A stretch of 42,685 nucleotides of DNA from a virus: positions 1-42,685 of IMG/VR virus record IMGVR_UViG_3300025087_001798. One strand, written 5' to 3'. The stretch's first letter is position 1; each line of letters starts with the position of its first letter. Under the pieces are notes generated by a model. That model did not search any database and was not told the origin of the DNA. It was given only the letters and a program-made list of their open reading frames with translations. Made by a program: the position numbers and the translations under genes. Positions 25,693 through 32,575 of the stretch are shown here, piece by piece.

Positions 25693-26431
25693 TTATTTCC
25701 TTAACTTTCTCCAACAATGGTAAATGGCTGTAGTTGGCAAACGCTTCTAAGTCTTTGGGTAAACACCTTCCGCCTAAACCCCGTTTGTCTTTGTAGTAAA
25801 TCTCTGTGTGGTTCTTCATTCCATAAGGGTGTCTCTCAAGTATCTCTTTTACTCTCTGGTAGTTAGCACCGCTTTTCTGGCAGAAGTCGTATATTTGGTT
25901 GGAAAATATTACTTTGGTTGAAAAAAAAGCATTTAGGGAAAGTTTAGCGGTTTCGGCAGTTATGTTATCCGTCATTATAATCGGTGCGTGTTTTGTTACA
26001 TTTCTGTAAAGTGCGGCTACTTCCTCTCTATGAACTCCGTTTCCTCCTCCTATTAAGACAAAGCTAGGATTCTTAACGTCCTTTTCCCAAGTATCCTCAG
26101 AAAGAAATTCAGGGTTGGAAATAACAGCCTCTGGATGAAGTAAGTGAAACAGATGGTCGCCAAAACCAGGCCAAACGGTACTACGAATAATGAAAATCGC
26201 ACCTTGTCTGTATTCGTTAATCTGCCGTACGAGTTCAATAATATCTGAAACAATGTACTGACCCTCCTTAACTGGGGTAGGAAGGCAGATAAAGACATAT
26301 CGGCACTCAGATACCTCCTGTAAAGAACAAGTTGATCTGGATTCATCTATATCAAACCTTTTTTCAATGTTGAATAGTGTACCTGTTGCGTTGCCTACAA
26401 CTCCGTTTCCGACAATGGCAGCAGTAGTCAT
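25676..26431 (-). CDS. Truncated UDP-glucose/GDP-mannose dehydrogenase-like protein
   Basis: A 251-residue protein. It has the NAD-binding start AAIVGNGVVGNATG, FICLPTPVKEG, STVWPGFGD and SNPEFLSE, the central-domain ETAKLSLNAF (Glu160, Lys163, Asn167), and the catalytic Cys223 in GLGGRCLPKDLEAF. Full-length relatives run to about 400-450 residues and end with a second Rossmann domain that binds the UDP part. This protein stops soon after the catalytic Cys, so that domain is missing. It may oxidise a different substrate, need a partner, or be inactive. The Cys and Lys are intact. Confidence 0.85.
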   Translation of the reverse strand: MTTAAIVGNGVVGNATGTLFNIEKRFDIDESRSTCSLQEVSECRYVFICLPTPVKEGQYIVSDIIELVRQINEYRQGAIFIIRSTVWPGFGDHLFHLLHPEAVISNPEFLSEDTWEKDVKNPSFVLIGGGNGVHREEVAALYRNVTKHAPIIMTDNITAETAKLSLNAFFSTKVIFSNQIYDFCQKSGANYQRVKEILERHPYGMKNHTEIYYKDKRGLGGRCLPKDLEAFANYSHLPLLEKVKEISDTTS

Positions 26432-26622
26432 TCAATTTCCTGCAACTCTTTTCTTTGATCCCTATATAACCCTAATTTCAATCCATCGTAGCAAATATGG
26501 CATAGGTGAATATACTTTTCAATAAAAGGGAAATGAAGCATATTATCTCCTTTAAGTAAATCATTGCCACAACGATCACAAAGTTTTTTGGTTGGTAATT
26601 CCAATAATATTTTTTTAGTCAT
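26428..26622 (-). CDS. 64-aa zinc-ribbon-like protein
   Basis: A 64-residue protein starting MTKKILLELPTKKLCDRCG. Two CxxC pairs (LCDRCG and HLCHICYDG) about 30 residues apart suggest a single zinc site. The C-terminus is a charged helix. I start it at ATG 26622, which overlaps the stop of the upstream glycosyltransferase; a longer start at 26658 would read the other gene's coding sequence in another frame. Its stop overlaps the dehydrogenase ATG. Function is unknown; DNA, RNA or protein binding are all possible. Confidence 0.65.
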   Translation of the reverse strand: MTKKILLELPTKKLCDRCGNDLLKGDNMLHFPFIEKYIHLCHICYDGLKLGLYRDQRKELQEIE

Positions 26623-27958
26623 CAAAAAAAAGTGGTTGTAGTTCGTGTTGGAATACATAGTCTAAATTACGGTATTTTCTCAAAAAGTTAGATAAAGCCA
26701 AGTCTTTGTAAGAACCAAGTTTGGTAACTATTTGTCCTGCGGTTTCCTTGTGGTAAAGTTTTTCGTGGTGTTTCCTCTCCTCATCGGAAGATTTATCGGG
26801 GCCATAAGCCGTATCCGTATTTCCCGAAAGTCCCGAGAGTACATCAATGTTTGAAGAATACTTCCTGAATATGGCGTTCTGGCCGAAAATGTCCCTGAAA
26901 GGCGGAAAGTCCTGATTTAGAACTACCACACATTTATTCATACCTGCTTCCTGTGTAATTAGACTATAACTTTCACTCTTGGAAGGCATAATAAATACGT
27001 TAGATAATCGGATTATGGCCAGTGCGTCTTCGTAAGGTACTTCTACACTCCACTCATCTTTATACTCTGAAGTAAAAAATAACTCCTCATTATTCAAACC
27101 CCAGTCAATACCTACATTTTTTAAATCATCCCTGTAAGTTATCTTATCCCCGCCTGTAGAATGGAAATCCACTACAATCATCCGAATTTTAAGGTTAAAG
27201 TCTTTAATCATAGCCATCGTCTTAACCGCCATCTCAACCTGTTTACCTCTATCTAATCGGCAAGGATAAACACAAACCGCATCAGCGTCTAAAATCTTCT
27301 TATCACGCATGAATTTCGCAACGTCTGGGGTCAAACCCAATACTTGCGCAACGTCAGATGGGTGGTGGACCACTCTAACTACATCCTCAGAAACTCCAAA
27401 ATCATTGGCTATTCTTGGAATCGAATAATGGTTAAAGAAAACATAAAGCGAATTGGGAAAGGGTTTTTTAACAAGTTCTAAGTATTCATCGGAAAATATG
27501 GGTCTTAGGGCATTTAAAGTAATCGGGCTGGTGGCCGAGTGTATCCAATGCAACCATTTGATCTTAGGGTATTTGGAAGCAATCCTGCGGGCTGCAAAGT
27601 TATGTTTTAGGGCTGCGTTTTGGTAAATAACATCGTGTGAAATAACTACGTCAATATCCTTTAAAATAGCTTCCAGGGCTAACTCTGTTTTGGTTACATC
27701 CTCATCAAAAGTTTCATCTTTTTTAACTTCGTTGTGGCAGGGTACGTTGGGAATATATGCTAGTTTTACTTCGGGTAAACCAAAAGCCCCTGCGTTTTCG
27801 GTCTTAAAACCTTCCTGAACTATTACCGTGGGGTGGTAGCCGTTTGAAACCAGCATCTTAATCTGGTCATTGGCTATCCTACATAAACTGTAAGCGGGGG
27901 AAAAATCTGCAAACGTGGTAAAAATACAAACTCTTTTGGGGTCCTGCGCTTCCTCCAT
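26615..27958 (-). CDS. Family 4-like glycosyltransferase, first gene of sugar operon
   Basis: A 447-residue GT-B enzyme. The N-terminal domain contains CIFTTFADFSPAYSL and a DVVISHDVIYQNAAL segment. The C-terminal domain has AVCVYPCRLDRGKQVEMAVK and the donor site VFIMPSKSESYSLITQEAGMNKCVV with an EX7E-like Glu pair. It is the longest transferase of the cassette and the first gene after promoter 27965-27994, so the operon runs from here to 10900. The ATG has no SD but lies six bases after a -10 box. Confidence 0.88.
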   Translation of the reverse strand: MEEAQDPKRVCIFTTFADFSPAYSLCRIANDQIKMLVSNGYHPTVIVQEGFKTENAGAFGLPEVKLAYIPNVPCHNEVKKDETFDEDVTKTELALEAILKDIDVVISHDVIYQNAALKHNFAARRIASKYPKIKWLHWIHSATSPITLNALRPIFSDEYLELVKKPFPNSLYVFFNHYSIPRIANDFGVSEDVVRVVHHPSDVAQVLGLTPDVAKFMRDKKILDADAVCVYPCRLDRGKQVEMAVKTMAMIKDFNLKIRMIVVDFHSTGGDKITYRDDLKNVGIDWGLNNEELFFTSEYKDEWSVEVPYEDALAIIRLSNVFIMPSKSESYSLITQEAGMNKCVVVLNQDFPPFRDIFGQNAIFRKYSSNIDVLSGLSGNTDTAYGPDKSSDEERKHHEKLYHKETAGQIVTKLGSYKDLALSNFLRKYRNLDYVFQHELQPLFFDD

Positions 27959-27964
27959 ATTTTA

Positions 27965-27994
27965 AGTATGGAACAAAATTTAACGAGTTGTCAA
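27965..27994 (-). promoter_or_regulatory. Promoter of the sugar cassette (TTGACA-N18-CATACT)
   Basis: A perfect -35 TTGACA (27989-27994) and a -10 CATACT (27965-27970), 18 bases apart, in the only gap before the cassette. The -10 ends six bases before the ATG at 27958, so the mRNA would be nearly leaderless. Confidence 0.65.
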
Positions 27995-27997
27995 ATT

Positions 27998-28324
27998 TTA
28001 AAGCTGATTGGGGATACCAGCTACACAAACCGAACAATTAAAATTGCCACCCTGCTCAATTACGGCATAAACGCCATTCTTGAAAAACAGTGGGTTTGAG
28101 AAAACTTGGTTATCGTCATATGTTGTGGATGAATCCAGTATCCATCTAAGGTTAGTTGTAGAAGCAGAAGCACTATCATAGATCTTAACCAAGCCTGATG
28201 CACCGCCTGAAACCAACTTTAGAGCTGTAATCTCAACTGAACTTGTAGCAAATAAATGCCCCTGCCCGTTTGCCGTAGGTTCCCATACTGGTTGCGGTAG
28301 TGAATATGTTTGTTTTTGTGCCAT
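27998..28324 (-). CDS. Small beta-rich virion-type protein
   Basis: A 108-residue protein, probably an all-beta sandwich: VEITALKLVSGGASGLVKIYD, NLRWILDSS, FFKNGVYAVIEQGGNFNCSV. Such small proteins occur next to capsid and fibre genes as decoration or fibre-tip proteins. Its ATG overlaps the stop of the preceding Ser/Thr-tailed gene (TAATG), so it probably works with those three proteins. It has no Ser/Thr tail itself. The exact role is unknown. Confidence 0.7.
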   Translation of the reverse strand: MAQKQTYSLPQPVWEPTANGQGHLFATSSVEITALKLVSGGASGLVKIYDSASASTTNLRWILDSSTTYDDNQVFSNPLFFKNGVYAVIEQGGNFNCSVCVAGIPNQL

Positions 28325-28623
28325 TATATTGTTGTCGTTGTCGATGTACTTGTCGAACTTGTCGATGTCGAGCTGGACGTTGATGTACTAGTTGAAGTAC
28401 TTGTTGAACTGGAAGTTGTCGTAGTTGAAGTACTTGTTGTGGTAGTAGTAATCAAACTTGCGTAATACCACGCACCCGTATCGTAAACATAAAGTCTGTT
28501 GTTAGCCGTATCAATGAATTGCTGTCCCGTCTGTGGGGCTGTCGGAAAAGCATCACTGGCAGTGTTAATCCACTGTTTGGCTCTTACTAAGTTACTAAAT
28601 TTTGTTCCTGTTGCGTCTGGCAT
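28324..28623 (-). CDS. Small Ser/Thr-tailed virion-type protein, paralogue 1
   Basis: A 99-residue protein: about 58 residues of folded head (MPDATGTKFSNLVRAKQW, QTGQQFIDTANNRLYVYDTG, WYYASL) and a Ser/Thr tail ending in Ile. It shares the start Met-Pro-Asp, the pattern [GQ]-[DQ]-x-[FY]-x-[DN]-T, a following aromatic [YW]-x-[YW] segment and the tail with the next two genes. It is joined to neighbours by TAATG overlaps. These look like products of tandem duplication, probably capsid- or fibre-associated proteins displaying a Ser/Thr tail. Confidence 0.75.
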   Translation of the reverse strand: MPDATGTKFSNLVRAKQWINTASDAFPTAPQTGQQFIDTANNRLYVYDTGAWYYASLITTTTTSTSTTTTSSSTSTSTSTSTSSSTSTSSTSTSTTTTI

Positions 28624-28913
28624 TATATTGTTGTTGTTGTACTTGTACTAGAACTGGTACTTGTTGACGTCGTTGTGCTTGTACTGGTTGTCGTTGTACT
28701 CGTTGAAGTACTTGTACTTGTGCTTGTACTCGTACTCGTAGAAGTACTTGTAAAATTCGCACCTAACCAATTATTACCGCTCCAAGTCCACCACCCATGT
28801 CCTGTTGTGTCCCAGTATTCATCACCTATTACAGGGTCAGTAGGCGGTGCAGCCAATGGCCTTACATATCCTATTAAATTCGTTAAATGTGTTCCGCTTT
28901 GTCTGTCAGGCAT
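28623..28913 (-). CDS. Small Ser/Thr-tailed virion-type protein, paralogue 2
   Basis: A 96-residue protein. The head (PDRQSGTHLTNLIGYVRPL, DPVIGDEYWDTTGHGWWTW, SGNNWLGANF) has a Trp-rich motif resembling short domains at the ends of phage structural proteins. The Ser/Thr tail of about 42 residues ends in Ile. The core PVIGDEYWDTT matches PVAGDEYLNTT of paralogue 3. The next gene starts in a TAATG overlap. A decoration or fibre role is likely. Confidence 0.75.
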   Translation of the reverse strand: MPDRQSGTHLTNLIGYVRPLAAPPTDPVIGDEYWDTTGHGWWTWSGNNWLGANFTSTSTSTSTSTSTSTSTSTTTTSTSTTTSTSTSSSTSTTTTI

Positions 28914-28915
28914 AT

Positions 28916-29329
28916 CTATACCGTTGTTGTTGTACTAGTACTTGAACTCGTCGATGTTGTCGTGCTTGTAGTTGTACTAGTTGAGCTTGTTGTACTCGTT
29001 GTGCTGGTTGAGCTGGTTGTCGATGTCGTAGACGTTGATGTAGTAGTTGTACTGGTCGTAGTCGTGGTTGTGCTGGTTGTCGTAGTCGTTGTAGAAGTAC
29101 TTGTTGAGCTGGTCGTACTTGTAGAAGTGGAGGTACTGGTACTGGTTTGTTGTGAAATCCTAAATCCTCTCCAGTTAAGCCCATCGTAACGTAAATATCC
29201 CTGTATGGTTGTACTGTTAATTGACGTGGTATTAAGATATTCATCGCCAGCCACTGGATTAGTCGGATCTGTTGTCCTTCTTTCCAACCTGCCCGCTAAA
29301 TTACTAAAACTTGTTGTCGGATCTGGCAT
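28916..29329 (-). CDS. Small Ser/Thr-tailed virion-type protein, paralogue 3
   Basis: A 137-residue protein with the head MPDPTTSFSNLAGRLERR, NPVAGDEYLNTT, LRYDGLNWRGFR and a Ser/Thr tail of about 75 residues ending in Val. It is the longest of three tandem paralogues and the first downstream of the capsid gene. A TTGACA and a TAGACT (19-base spacing) lie upstream, with no SD before the ATG. An alternative frame covering the same DNA gives an Arg/Gln/Pro-rich product and is spurious. Confidence 0.76.
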   Translation of the reverse strand: MPDPTTSFSNLAGRLERRTTDPTNPVAGDEYLNTTSINSTTIQGYLRYDGLNWRGFRISQQTSTSTSTSTSTTSSTSTSTTTTTTSTTTTTTSTTTTSTSTTSTTSSTSTTSTTSSTSTTTSTTTSTSSSTSTTTTV

Positions 29330-29336
29330 TTATATA

Positions 29337-29367
29337 AGTCTAAACTTTGGATTTGCTCCCGTGTCAA
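29337..29367 (-). promoter_or_regulatory. Candidate promoter (TTGACA-N19-TAGACT)
   Basis: TTGACA at 29362-29367 and TAGACT at 29337-29342, seven bases before the ATG at 29329. It would drive the three Ser/Thr-tailed genes separately from the capsid gene. The -10 is imperfect. Confidence 0.45.
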
Positions 29368-29396
29368 GCACTAAGTTATAATTGGCGTCATCATCA

Positions 29397-29534
29397 ATGA
29401 GAAGACCAATCTTAGATTGTTTGTATTGCGGGAAGCCTTTTTATCCTGTTGAAGGCCGTGAAAAACTACAGAAGTACTGCAAACCAAGTCATAGGAAAAA
29501 TGCTTATCGTAGAAGATTAAGAACTATAGGCTAA
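29397..29534 (+). CDS. 45-aa zinc-finger protein on the opposite strand
   Basis: A 45-residue plus-strand gene hidden between the capsid gene and its neighbour. The protein reads CLYCGKPF, then EKLQKYCKPSHRKNAYRRR: a Cys-x2-Cys pair, a third Cys and a His as zinc ligands, and a basic C-terminal helix. This is the general form of small phage and bacterial zinc-finger proteins of the CxxCgxxF...YCs..Cr..AyRrR type, here with Ser-His in place of the last Cys. A TATAAT (29377-29382) lies 14 bases upstream; the -35 is weak. Its 3' end overlaps the last codons of the capsid gene by 18 bases, tail to tail. Confidence 0.65.
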   Translation: MRRPILDCLYCGKPFYPVEGREKLQKYCKPSHRKNAYRRRLRTIG

Positions 29535-30434
29535 ACCATCTCCAGCGCTAGCCCAAAACCCACGCCAATCTCCGAAACCGTTACTGAATCTCTCCCGTGC
29601 CTTATAAAGGTAGGCGTCTGTCTCAAAAGATGTGTCATTCTTGAACTCCGCTCGGTCTTTCCAGAACCAGAGGAAGTTAGCTTGGTCTGTGTCGCAGAGG
29701 AACCATGCTGTGGTTGAAGTGTTGTCGAGGTAAATCCAAGGTACTATCTGGAGTGTACCTTTGTAGAAGTTTACATCATTGTCTGCCGTACCGCTGCGCA
29801 GGTTACTCTCAAATATAATCCTTGCCGTCTTCTCAAGTGCAATCGGGACATAAATCTTGTTGGGCATAACATCTACTTTCATGCCCTTGTCATCAAGCTG
29901 GTTTCTCATTGCCAGTCTTGCAGTTTCGTAGTTTGCTTCAGTTAAGGTAATACCTGTTGCGGAAGCGTTTGATTGTGTTGCCCCACCATCTGATCGTGGG
30001 TGGACTGTGGAAGCCAAAGGTACTGCATCTCCGCCTTGGTAACTTGTGTTAAAAGCTCTTTGGAGAACCAGTGAACCTGAGTTTTCTTCCCATCGACGCA
30101 GTGATCTGCCCAAAAGTCCTGGCAGGCGGGAAATTATGTTGTATTGGTCATCGTCAATCGCTTCTCTGGAAACCTTGAATCCTTTAGCGTAAACAACGTG
30201 GGTGAATACGGTGTCATACATCTGGATTGGGTCTTCGTAGGTAATCGGGGCATTTTCTGGCTTGGGTACTGGATAACCAAAGCCTGTGAAGGCTGAAATT
30301 CTTTCATCCTGCTTGGTAGAACTCTTTACTGAAAAGAGTGCGGTAAAGATTCTCTCGGTTTCCTTGTAGTTGTCAAGGAAGATCTCCAGGAATCCTGGCT
30401 CTAATGTATCTCCTATGTTTGTTTTAAGTAACAT
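29517..30434 (-). CDS. Major capsid protein (HK97 fold, Mu gpT-like)
   Basis: A 305-residue protein. The order of elements fits a major head subunit of the Mu gpT-like type: N-terminal arm, YKETERIFTALFSV, a central FKVSREAIDDDQYNIISRLPG segment, VMPNKIYVPIALEKTARIIFE in the P-domain/A-domain region, and the C-terminal WKDRAEFKNDTSFETDAYLYKARERFSNGFGDWRGFWAS, a strong family signature. The ATG at 30434 has a good SD (AAAGGAG). It follows a decoration-like gene and a scaffold-like gene, the usual order. There is no Ser/Thr tract. The co-chaperonin at 25414 may serve it. Confidence 0.9.
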   Translation of the reverse strand: MLLKTNIGDTLEPGFLEIFLDNYKETERIFTALFSVKSSTKQDERISAFTGFGYPVPKPENAPITYEDPIQMYDTVFTHVVYAKGFKVSREAIDDDQYNIISRLPGLLGRSLRRWEENSGSLVLQRAFNTSYQGGDAVPLASTVHPRSDGGATQSNASATGITLTEANYETARLAMRNQLDDKGMKVDVMPNKIYVPIALEKTARIIFESNLRSGTADNDVNFYKGTLQIVPWIYLDNTSTTAWFLCDTDQANFLWFWKDRAEFKNDTSFETDAYLYKARERFSNGFGDWRGFWASAGDGLAYSS

Positions 30435-30443
30435 TTATCTCCT

Positions 30444-31025
30444 TTATGCTGCGTTCTTAGCTGTTGCAGTGTCAAGCCCTGCATTAAACTGACTTTCGTT
30501 AATCCTAAATAATCCCTTGCTTGCATTTCCGTCATTGTCAGGGTCAAGTGAAACTAATTGTACCTGTCCGTTTGCATCACTTCTCGTAGCTTCTGTTACC
30601 TGATTCCCGCTTGCTACATCATAGAATTGGAATAGGTTTGTTGCAGCAAGATCAGCATCTGCGTCGTTGTACCAAAGTGCCGTACCTGCTGGATCATACT
30701 GAATCTGTGCGTAAATAAAGTTGTCTGTTCGTGTAGTGTTTGTTGAAGAAGTAACGATTGTGTCGTCATTTGAAATTGTAATTCCTGCGTTGTTAATCCA
30801 GAAAGCTGTGTGAGGTGGAACTCCGTTTGCGTCTACAAACCCTACCAGTACCCCTGCTGGGGATTCACCTGTTGCGCAGGTAACTACGAAACCGCTTGTA
30901 TTAACTCTAACAAGCTCTCCGTGTGTAAGGGTTTGGGAATTACCTATTCTAATCTTTAGAAGGACTTGATTTGCAACATCAATTCCTCCGTATAGTCTAA
31001 ATCCTGTACTTGCCGAAAGTGCCAT
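30444..31025 (-). CDS. Head decoration-like protein
   Basis: A 193-residue protein, beta-rich and Gly/Asn/Thr-rich (VLLKIRIGNSQTLTHGELVRV, SPAGVLVGFVDANGVPPH), placed just before the capsid gene. The position and the pattern (a repeated strand set with GVLVGF, as in lambda gpD-like or bacteriophage DUF2190-type proteins) suggest capsid decoration. The ATG at 31025 has no SD. A TTGACA lies 19 bases from a TATTAT ten bases before the start. The exact family is not certain. Confidence 0.7.
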   Translation of the reverse strand: MALSASTGFRLYGGIDVANQVLLKIRIGNSQTLTHGELVRVNTSGFVVTCATGESPAGVLVGFVDANGVPPHTAFWINNAGITISNDDTIVTSSTNTTRTDNFIYAQIQYDPAGTALWYNDADADLAATNLFQFYDVASGNQVTEATRSDANGQVQLVSLDPDNDGNASKGLFRINESQFNAGLDTATAKNAA

Positions 31026-31035
31026 ATGTAAACTA

Positions 31036-31066
31036 ATAATAATTTATACAGTTTTATGTCTGTCAA
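31036..31066 (-). promoter_or_regulatory. Candidate promoter of head genes (TTGACA-N19-TATTAT)
   Basis: A perfect TTGACA (31061-31066) upstream of the decoration and capsid genes, with TATTAT at 31036-31041. The spacing of 19 is long, and other AT-rich hexamers nearby could serve as the -10. Confidence 0.5.
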
Positions 31067-31099
31067 GTAGTAAAATGGGGGGCAAAATAAAGCTAAAAG

Positions 31100-31591
31100 C
31101 TATTTTCCGTGTGTTTCCTGAAAACCTGGTCCGTAAAAAGCACTGTTTTCAGTTTCATCATCTTTCAATTGTTCTTGCTGGTCGGGGTTAGCTTTTCTTT
31201 GCATCTGGGCAACATTAGGTCCCTGAAAAATATTGGTTGGTGCTCCCTCTGCAACTGGTACTAAATTAGAGTCAAGTGGTTCTTCTTTATCTTTAACCTC
31301 GTCTTGGTGGCTTCTCATGTGGCCAGAAAGTGCAATTGCGGCTGGAAAGGATTTATCACAGTATGTACAGGGGAAGGGTTTTTTTAACTCTTCAAGCTTC
31401 TTTTCTACATCACTTCTGGAAAGATCCTGTAAAAATTCATAGGTTCCGAGTATGGCTTGGGCTTCCTCATCTTCATATTGTAAGATTTTACCCACATCGT
31501 GGTTATATTTTTTAAAGTTGAATACAAAATTCGCTATTGGCGCACCGTTTTCAATAGGATTGTACAAATATTTAATTTTATCTACCCTCAT
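31100..31591 (-). CDS. Virion-region protein with a classical C2H2 zinc finger
   Basis: A 163-residue protein. Residues 7-70 are helical and acidic. Residues 73-95 are a canonical C2H2 finger: Cys75-x2-Cys78, Phe82, Leu88, His91-x3-His95, with the full spacing C-x2-C-x3-F-x5-L-x2-H-x3-H usual in eukaryotic TFIIIA-type fingers. The C-terminal third is Pro/Gln/Asp-rich. I start it at ATG 31591, which overlaps the stop of the scaffold-like gene, not at an ATG 32 codons upstream that lies in that gene. It lies between scaffold and capsid genes, so a head-assembly or DNA-contact role is possible. Confidence 0.78.
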   Translation of the reverse strand: MRVDKIKYLYNPIENGAPIANFVFNFKKYNHDVGKILQYEDEEAQAILGTYEFLQDLSRSDVEKKLEELKKPFPCTYCDKSFPAAIALSGHMRSHQDEVKDKEEPLDSNLVPVAEGAPTNIFQGPNVAQMQRKANPDQQEQLKDDETENSAFYGPGFQETHGK

Positions 31592-32354
31592 TTCTGCTAT
31601 TGATTTGTTTTTTTCTCTCCAGCCACTTATCCTCAGAAACACCCATACGTTTGGCAAGCTCTCTTTCGGTAGGTGTAAGGGTTGCATCCGTTCCTTCTGG
31701 TGAATTTGAAGGTACTGAGGAAATAATACCCGCTGCGCCAGAATTAGCTTCCGCTTGGGCTGATTCCTGAGCTTTTTTAATGGTATCGTTCATTGTGGCT
31801 AAACTGTAGGCTTTTTCCAGATATTTAGGTAATTTCTCTAAAGAAACACCACTTATAACCTCATTATAGCTTTTTGTTCCACTTGGGTCTAACAATTCCA
31901 TTAATTCCTGCCCAACTCGAACATTCATGTCTTTTTTAGTATCACCTTCTAATTTATCAAGTCCATGAGAAGTCTCAAAAGCAGAAACTATGCTATTTTC
32001 AACCGCTTTTCTGGTATCGTCTGGGGGTTTGGTATCCTTTTTATCTTCCTGCTGAATATTAAACTTCTTCTTATAGGCATCTTCCACTTGTTTGGTTAGA
32101 ACTTCATCTTCCGTTATAACATCCAGATATGGTTTTACCTGTTTAATGTAGTTTTCGTAATCTTCAAGTTGTTTTTTTGTTACACCATGTTTCTCGGATT
32201 GCTCTGAAACAAACTTAACTATCTCATCTGGGGTTTTGCCTTCTATATCTTTAGTGGAAATTGTTGGAGTACCTTTTGCTTCTGGTACTTCAGTTTTTGG
32301 GTCTTCGGTTTTTGGAGTCTCAGTCTGCGGTGTTACTTGCGGTTCGTCTGCCAT
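31578..32354 (-). CDS. Scaffold-like protein
   Basis: A 258-residue protein, highly charged. Residues 1-40 are Pro/Glu/Thr/Lys-rich and probably disordered (PKTEDPKTEVPEAKG). Residues 45-110 and 160-220 look like coiled-coil helices (KKQLEDYENYIKQVKPYL, ATMNDTIKKAQESAQAE). Its composition and its location before the capsid gene match phage scaffolding proteins, which guide capsid assembly and leave before packaging. No enzymatic motif is visible. A good promoter lies directly upstream, with the -10 only seven bases from the ATG. Confidence 0.72.
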   Translation of the reverse strand: MADEPQVTPQTETPKTEDPKTEVPEAKGTPTISTKDIEGKTPDEIVKFVSEQSEKHGVTKKQLEDYENYIKQVKPYLDVITEDEVLTKQVEDAYKKKFNIQQEDKKDTKPPDDTRKAVENSIVSAFETSHGLDKLEGDTKKDMNVRVGQELMELLDPSGTKSYNEVISGVSLEKLPKYLEKAYSLATMNDTIKKAQESAQAEANSGAAGIISSVPSNSPEGTDATLTPTERELAKRMGVSEDKWLERKKQINSRNEGR

Positions 32355-32361
32355 TTCCTAT

Positions 32362-32390
32362 AGTATCAGACGTATTTACTTTTTTGTCAA
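32362..32390 (-). promoter_or_regulatory. Promoter of scaffold/capsid block (TTGACA-N17-GATACT)
   Basis: TTGACA (32385-32390) and GATACT (32362-32367) at the optimal 17-base spacing, in the gap between the 57-aa basic protein gene and the scaffold gene. The -10 ends seven bases before the ATG at 32354, so the start site would fall at or beside the AUG. Confidence 0.65.
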
Positions 32391-32391
32391 G

Positions 32392-32565
32392 TTACTTCTT
32401 TTTTCTTCCAGCCGCTGCCCACTTTACCATCTTCTTAGCACCGTACTTCTTGCGTCCCGCTATTGCTGCAATCGCTGCACCTTTTTTACCACCACCTGCT
32501 GCTTTTGCAACTGCTGCAAATCTACCTCCTGAACCTAATTTTGCTTTACTGTTTGGTTTTGCCAA
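32392..32565 (-). CDS. 57-aa basic Ala/Lys/Gly-rich protein
   Basis: A 57-residue protein starting at TTG 32565, six bases after SD GAGGTG, reading AKPNSKAKLGSGGRFAAVAK and continuing with Ala/Gly/Lys repeats (GGGKKGAAIAAIAGRKK) to a Lys-rich end. Net charge is strongly positive, which suggests DNA or RNA binding, perhaps inside the capsid. An upstream ATG at 32622 lies within the HNH gene and has no SD. It sits between the HNH gene and the scaffold gene. Confidence 0.72.
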   Translation of the reverse strand: MAKPNSKAKLGSGGRFAAVAKAAGGGKKGAAIAAIAGRKKYGAKKMVKWAAAGRKKK

Positions 32566-32575
32566 ATCAATCACC

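Noticed and set aside
26053-26346. 97-codon minus-strand frame inside the dehydrogenase gene
   Set aside because: It is an alternative frame of a gene with clear family motifs.
28906-29244. Minus-strand Arg/Gln/Pro-rich frame
   Set aside because: It is the out-of-frame reading of the paralogue at 28916-29329, whose frame has the matching Met-Pro-Asp head and tail.
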